Assembly: GCA_040882645.1 (NCBI GenBank)
Contig: JBBEAX010000002.1
Location: 1-9,145 of the forward strand
Length of the DNA: 9,145 nt
Direction: 5' to 3'
Origin: JAUYIV01 sp040882645
Lineage (GTDB): Bacteria > Actinomycetota > Acidimicrobiia > Spongiisociales > UBA11373
In this document: piece by piece, positions 5,447 to 9,145 of the stretch
How the letters are laid out: the number at the start of each line of letters is the position of its first letter
Numbering within the stretch: the first letter of the stretch is position 1
Translations under genes and position numbers: made by a program
Notes under the pieces: model-generated
What the model was told of the DNA's origin: nothing
Seen by the model: only the letters and a program-made list of their open reading frames with translations
The model's database searches: none

Positions 5447-6964
5447 TTGGAGATACGAGCGCGGTCGCTCATCGAAAACCCGGACCCCGCCGAGCTGCGG
5501 CGGCTCACCGAGGCACAGCCGACCAGCCATCTGACCACCTACGGCAACCTCGACGTGATCACCCGGGTGACCGCCCGGTCGAAGCAGTCCACCTTCATCG
5601 TCACCGACGACGCCTCCCCTCACACCGACGCCACCATCACCCGCGCCGAGTACGACGCGCTGGCGGCCCGTCAGAACGAGCACCTGCTCGGCAAGGATGT
5701 GGTCGTGCTGGACGGGTACATCGGCGACCATCCCGACGCCCGGGTGCGCACCCGCCTGGTCATCGAAAAGGAGAACGCCAACATCGCCGCCAAGCAGGCG
5801 CTGCTCTACTTCCCGGCCGACGACGCCGCCGAGCCCGAATTCCACGTCATCTACACCCCGTCGCTTGCCGCCCCCGGCTACCCCGACGACCGGATCATCG
5901 CGGTCGACCTCGACAACGGGGTCACCCGGGTGTTCAACGCCGACTACTTCGGCGAATCGAAGATGAGCGGCCTCCGCATGTGGGACGCCCTGATGTATCG
6001 GCGGGGCGGACTCGCCCTCCACAGCGGCCTCAAGGTGCTCGACGGGGAGACTGGGCGCAGGGTCGGACTCGTCGTCGGGCTCTCCGGCACGGGCAAGACC
6101 ACCACCACCTTCTCGCAGACCGGCGGAGGCTCGCCGGTGCAGGATGACTTCGTGGCGCTGTTCCCGGGTGGCAAGGTGTACGGCACCGAGAACGGAACCT
6201 TCGCCAAGGTGTTCGGCCTCACCCCCGAGTCGGAGCCGGCGGTGTGGCACGGCGCAACACAACCCGGCTCGTATCTGGAGAACGTGGCCATCGATGACAG
6301 CGGCCAGGTCGACTTCCACGACAAGAGCCACACCGAGAACAGCCGGGCGGTGATCGCCGCCGCCAACATTCCCGGTTTCCTGGCGCCGGCCAATGTCGAC
6401 ACCGCCGACTTCATGCTGGTGCTCAACCGCAATGCCAGCATCATCCCGGCGGTTGCCAAGCTCAATGCCGACCAGGCGGCCGCCTACTTCATGCTCGGAG
6501 AGACCCAGGGAACCAGCGCGGGCGGCAAGGCCGAGGCAGGCAAGTTCCTGCGCGTGCCCGGCACCAATCCCTTCTTTGCGTATCGCCATGAGTGGCAGGC
6601 GAATCGCCTCCGGGAGATCCTCGATACCTGCGACATGGCGGTCTACGTGCTCAACACCGGGCGGGTGGGCGGCGGGGGAGACGACGAGCGGTCGAAGAAG
6701 GTCACCCCGGAGATGTCGGCCGCCATCGTCGCCGCCATTGCCGCCGATTCGATCGAATGGGAGCTCGACCCCGACTTCGGCTACCTGGTGGCCACCTCGG
6801 TGCCCGGGATCGACGATCCGCACGTGCTTCGGCCACGGCTGCTCTATGAGTCGCAGGGCCGGGGCGACGAGTACAGCCAACTGGTAGAAGAACTCCACGC
6901 CGACCGGCGGGCCCACATGGCCAAGTACCCCGATCTCCAGCCGGAGATCGCCAACCTGGTGTGA
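5447..6964 (+). CDS. pckA: Divergent ATP-type phosphoenolpyruvate carboxykinase
   Basis: ATP-type PEP carboxykinase interconverts oxaloacetate plus ATP with phosphoenolpyruvate, CO2 and ADP, the gateway to gluconeogenesis. The 505-residue product (E. coli enzyme 540) keeps the P-loop GLSGTGKTT at 211-219, the aspartate pair D233-D234, H192 in LALHSG, YLENVAIDD at 276-284 and SHTENSR at 294-300 with the expected arginine. R44 in TARSKQSTFIVTDD aligns without gaps to the oxaloacetate-binding arginine of E. coli GRSPKDKYIVRDD, though the PKD residues are lost. Aligning YFGESKMSG (167-175) with YGGEMKKGM keeps the first lysine (K172) but puts methionine (M173) where a manganese-ligand lysine is expected; this alignment is by eye from memory. 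An unusual stretch, TSAGGKAEAGKF at 356-367, stands where canonical enzymes have the LAGTE segment. The TTG start is chosen for its ribosome binding site. The stop overlaps the next gene. Family is sure; catalytic equivalence is likely but not certain. Confidence 0.93.
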   Translation: MEIRARSLIENPDPAELRRLTEAQPTSHLTTYGNLDVITRVTARSKQSTFIVTDDASPHTDATITRAEYDALAARQNEHLLGKDVVVLDGYIGDHPDARVRTRLVIEKENANIAAKQALLYFPADDAAEPEFHVIYTPSLAAPGYPDDRIIAVDLDNGVTRVFNADYFGESKMSGLRMWDALMYRRGGLALHSGLKVLDGETGRRVGLVVGLSGTGKTTTTFSQTGGGSPVQDDFVALFPGGKVYGTENGTFAKVFGLTPESEPAVWHGATQPGSYLENVAIDDSGQVDFHDKSHTENSRAVIAAANIPGFLAPANVDTADFMLVLNRNASIIPAVAKLNADQAAAYFMLGETQGTSAGGKAEAGKFLRVPGTNPFFAYRHEWQANRLREILDTCDMAVYVLNTGRVGGGGDDERSKKVTPEMSAAIVAAIAADSIEWELDPDFGYLVATSVPGIDDPHVLRPRLLYESQGRGDEYSQLVEELHADRRAHMAKYPDLQPEIANLV

Positions 6965-7386
6965 GCGCCATCGAGGCGGCGGCCGCGGTCGATGACCTGT
7001 TTCGGCGGGCAGTCGAAAGCCCCGACGAAGTCGATGATCCGGTGCTCGTCGACTGGCTGGCTGACGCCTCCGACTCGCTGGGACCGGTCGTTTCCAAAGA
7101 GGATGCCCGGGTGCTGCGGCTGGCGGTCCGCCTGGCCCGCAAACTCGCCGGTTACTGGTCGGAGCGGCGCGGTTCCTCACTTCCCGATTGGCGAAACGGA
7201 GTGGATGAGGCCCTCGGCTCGCGCGGGTGGGAGGTCCAACTCGACCTGGTCATGAACGCGTTACGGCACGAACCCGACCCGGGTCTGTTCGAAGAGGCGA
7301 AGACCCGTTTCCGCGCCGCCCGCTTCGAGGAGTGGATGGAGGGCGTTGGGTACGAGGAGTGGGCGGTCGGTCGGGAGGCCCGCTGA
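6961..7386 (+). CDS. Unknown 141-residue protein translationally coupled to pckA
   Basis: I do not recognise this family. The GTG start at 6961 overlaps the pckA stop in the sequence GTGA, so translation is probably coupled by re-initiation; the nearest GGAG is 14 bases upstream, too far to act normally. The product is soluble, with no signal peptide or membrane segment. It looks mostly helical: an acidic N-terminal third (EAAAAVDDLF, SPDEVDDPVLVDWL), a basic amphipathic middle (DARVLRLAVRLARKLAGYW at about 48-66), and a tryptophan-rich acidic end (FEEWMEGVGYEEWAVG at about 121-136). No cysteine or histidine cluster suggests metal binding. Coupling implies expression matched to PEP carboxykinase and a possible regulatory or partner role, which is inference. 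The gene ends three bases from the stop of the convergent reductase gene. Confidence 0.8.
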   Translation: MSAIEAAAAVDDLFRRAVESPDEVDDPVLVDWLADASDSLGPVVSKEDARVLRLAVRLARKLAGYWSERRGSSLPDWRNGVDEALGSRGWEVQLDLVMNALRHEPDPGLFEEAKTRFRAARFEEWMEGVGYEEWAVGREAR

Positions 7387-7389
7387 GGG

Positions 7390-7953
7390 TCAACGGCGCA
7401 GATAGCGCAGGAGGACGACGCCGTTGCCAAAGGTCCGGGTCTCCGCCAGCCGGAGAACCATCATGGTGTCGCTGGGGGAGAAAAGAGGCTTGCCCCGCCC
7501 GATGAGGACCGGGTGCACGTAGATCCGGAATTCGTCGATCAGATCGTGCTCCATGAAGGACACGGCCAGGTCGGCGCCGCCGAGGAGCAGATCGCCTCCG
7601 GGTTGTGCTTTGAGTTCTTCGACTTCGGCGGGAACCACTTCCCGGACGACAGTGGTATTCCAGTCGGCTTGCTTCAAAGTCCTCGAGTACACGAACTTGG
7701 GCATCTCTCGCCAGATGCGGGCGAACTCGATCATCGTGGGCGGGTTCGACGGGTCCTCGTCGGCTGTCGGCCAGAAGCCCGCCATCAGCTCATGGGTGAC
7801 ACGTTCGCCGAGAAACGCACCCATGGTGGCGAGCTCGTCGTTGAAGTGTTGGTGAAGTTCCTCGTCGACCATGTGCCAATCGATTTCCTGGTTCGGTCCC
7901 TCGATGAACCCGTCGAGGGACACCCCGGACATCAGGATCAGGTTTCGCGTCAC
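7390..7953 (-). CDS. RibD C-terminal / dihydrofolate-reductase-like family protein
   Basis: The 187-residue product has the DHFR-like fold of the RibD C-terminal family, in which small stand-alone members are presumed NAD(P)H-dependent reductases of unknown substrate. Landmarks are LILMSGVSLDGFIEGP at 5-20, GAFLGERVTHELMAGFWP at 45-62, GGDLLLGGADLAVSFMEHDL at 119-138, IDEFRIYVHPVLIGRGKPLF at 139-158, and the closing strand GNGVVLLRYLRR. The GTG at 7953 is chosen because GAGGAG ends six bases before it; frame extension to 7998 would only add residues overlapping mgtE. The gene follows mgtE by ten bases with the ribosome binding site overlapping the mgtE stop, so the pair is probably one transcript. 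A riboflavin or folate role should not be assumed, because stand-alone members lack the RibD deaminase domain. Confidence 0.9.
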   Translation of the reverse strand: MTRNLILMSGVSLDGFIEGPNQEIDWHMVDEELHQHFNDELATMGAFLGERVTHELMAGFWPTADEDPSNPPTMIEFARIWREMPKFVYSRTLKQADWNTTVVREVVPAEVEELKAQPGGDLLLGGADLAVSFMEHDLIDEFRIYVHPVLIGRGKPLFSPSDTMMVLRLAETRTFGNGVVLLRYLRR

Positions 7954-7959
7954 GGCATT

Positions 7960-7965
7960 CTCCTC
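7960..7965 (-). promoter_or_regulatory. Ribosome binding site overlapping the mgtE stop codon
   Basis: On the minus strand TGAGGAG contains both the mgtE stop TGA (7966 to 7964) and the Shine-Dalgarno GAGGAG (7965 to 7960). Six bases then lead to the GTG at 7953. This tight layout fixes the reductase start and suggests that ribosomes ending mgtE feed the next gene. Confidence 0.8.
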
Positions 7966-9145
7966 ACAGGAACAGGGCGGCGATCGCCAGGAATCCACCG
8001 AACCCGAACAGGTCGGTCACCGTCGTCATCAGGATGTTCGAGCCGAGTGCGGGGTCCTTGCCCAGCCGGTGCAGTAGGAGGGGGATGCCGGTGCCGGCCA
8101 GGTTGGCGATGACCAGGTTGACCAGGGCAGCCATTCCCAGGACCACGCCGATCCGGGGCTCCCCGGTGAAGAACCCGGCGATGGACCCCGAGAGAAAGCC
8201 GATGGCGAGGCCATTCCACAGCCCCACCAAGACCTCGCGACCGATCACCCGTCCCACGATGCGTGAGGGGACTCCATGGGCGGCGAGAGTTCTGATCACG
8301 ACCGCCTGACTCTGGGCGCCGCCGTTGCCGCCCATCGACGCGACCACCGGCATATACGCCGCGAGGACCGTCAACCGGCCGATCAGCGGCTCGAACCGGC
8401 TGATCGTCACCGTCACCAGCAGCGCCGTGGCGAGGTTCACCACCAGCCAGGGGAGGCGGTGGCGGATCGAGGCGACCACCGGGGTGAAGATCGTCTCTTC
8501 GATGCCGGCACCGACCATGGCAGCGATGTCCTCGGTGGCCTCCCGTTGAACGGCCTCGATCACATCGTCGACATCGATGAGTCCGAGGAGCACTCCACGG
8601 TGGTCGACGACCGGCAGCGCCAGCAGGCCGTAGCGCTGGAAGATGGCCGCCACCTCCTCGCGGTCGACCTCGGGGCGCACCGCCAACGGACTCACCACGA
8701 TCGCCTCGTTGAGGGGTGTCTCCGGGGTGGCGAACACCAGGTCGCGGAACGAGACCACTCCGACCAGCCGGCTGTCCGCGTCGACCACGTAGACGTAGTT
8801 GAGGTTGTGCACCTGTTCGTGCAGGCGGCGAAGCTCTTCGATCGCCGCGCCGGCGGTGAGGCCCAGCGGGATCGTTGCCGGGCCCGAACTCATCAACCCG
8901 CCGGCCGAATCCGGCGGATACCGGAGAAGGTCGAGGATGTCGTCGACCTGCCTGTCTGAGAGCTCATCGAAGATGGCAGTGCGGGCGTCCGCCTCCAGGT
9001 GCTCGACGATGTCGGCTGCCTCGTGGGCCTCCAACTCGGCGACCATCCCCGCTGCCTCTGCCGGATGAAGCTCCTCGAGTAGGTCGGCGGCCGCCTCGTC
9101 CTGCATCTCTTCGAGGACATCGGCCGCCTCGGTGGGAGAGAGGTC
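7964..9145 (-). CDS. mgtE: MgtE-family magnesium transporter (5' end outside the window)
   Basis: MgtE is a homodimeric Mg2+ channel of the inner membrane, gated by cytosolic Mg2+ bound to its N and CBS domains. The frame is open to the right edge, so the start is missing; 393 C-terminal residues are visible, against about 450 in full-length members. Counting from the edge, residues 1-83 form the acidic helical MgtE N domain with repeated LxPxEAA units. Two CBS domains follow at about 84-145 and 146-205 (NYVYVVDADSRLVGVVSFRD, ALPVVDHRGVLLGLIDVDDV). The membrane domain with about five helices runs from 231 to 393. It contains PVVASMGGNGGAQSQ at 266-280, GTGIPLLLHRLGKDPA at 351-366 and MTTVTDLFGF at 373-382. 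D378 there matches the pore aspartate known from Thermus MgtE. An ATG at 9106 exists, but the N-domain repeat continues upstream of it, so it is not the start. The reductase gene follows as a probable operon partner. Confidence 0.95.
   Translation of the reverse strand, partial: DLSPTEAADVLEEMQDEAAADLLEELHPAEAAGMVAELEAHEAADIVEHLEADARTAIFDELSDRQVDDILDLLRYPPDSAGGLMSSGPATIPLGLTAGAAIEELRRLHEQVHNLNYVYVVDADSRLVGVVSFRDLVFATPETPLNEAIVVSPLAVRPEVDREEVAAIFQRYGLLALPVVDHRGVLLGLIDVDDVIEAVQREATEDIAAMVGAGIEETIFTPVVASIRHRLPWLVVNLATALLVTVTISRFEPLIGRLTVLAAYMPVVASMGGNGGAQSQAVVIRTLAAHGVPSRIVGRVIGREVLVGLWNGLAIGFLSGSIAGFFTGEPRIGVVLGMAALVNLVIANLAGTGIPLLLHRLGKDPALGSNILMTTVTDLFGFGGFLAIAALFL

Noticed and set aside
5324..7180. 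A 618-codon open frame antisense to pckA and its neighbour
   Set aside because: It is a codon-bias shadow: no recognisable domain, and it runs across two well-supported plus-strand genes.
7954..7998. Longer N-terminus for the DHFR-like protein
   Set aside because: The extension overlaps the mgtE 3' end and lacks a ribosome binding site, whereas the GTG at 7953 has one at ideal spacing and begins the family's conserved first strand.

Overview
This is a 9.1 kb, high-GC, densely packed chromosomal window from what looks like an actinobacterium. The clues are the GlnE adenylyltransferase, GC-rich third codon positions, frequent GTG and TTG starts, and TANNNT -10 boxes placed 6-7 bases before start codons (leaderless transcripts). 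An Acidimicrobiia-like lineage is my best guess, because the PEP carboxykinase is of the ATP type while well-known actinobacteria such as Mycobacterium and Streptomyces use the GTP type. That placement is inference. I see no tRNA, rRNA, insertion sequence, prophage or CRISPR.

Layout. A 94-bp intergenic end carries a CGAATTG heptamer repeat and a hairpin right after the glnE stop. glnE (minus, 95-2833) is the two-domain enzyme that adenylylates and deadenylylates glutamine synthetase. A 152-bp divergent promoter region (2834-2985) separates it from an OFA-family (oxalate/formate antiporter-like) major facilitator gene (plus, 2986-4509). That transporter carries a C-terminal tail resembling the normally separate 'MFS transporter small subunit', and an internal Shine-Dalgarno plus TTG start sits at the junction. 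Next on the plus strand come a class IV PLP aminotransferase with a leaderless promoter (4570-5388), a divergent ATP-type PEP carboxykinase (5447-6964), and a 141-residue unknown protein coupled to it by a GTGA stop/start overlap (6961-7386). Three bases later a convergent minus-strand pair begins: mgtE (7964 to beyond the right edge), followed downstream by a RibD-C/DHFR-like reductase gene (7390-7953) whose ribosome binding site overlaps the mgtE stop codon.

How the genes fit together. Most are core metabolism: nitrogen control (GlnE), amino-acid transamination, gluconeogenesis or anaplerosis (PckA), carboxylate-type transport (OFA MFS) and magnesium uptake (MgtE). There is no obvious defence system or biosynthetic cluster. 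The less ordinary signals are the transporter/small-subunit fusion with an embedded start, a matched pair of promoter elements in inverted orientation between glnE and the transporter gene, a PEP carboxykinase that seems to have lost a metal-ligand lysine, and the unknown protein translationally coupled to it.
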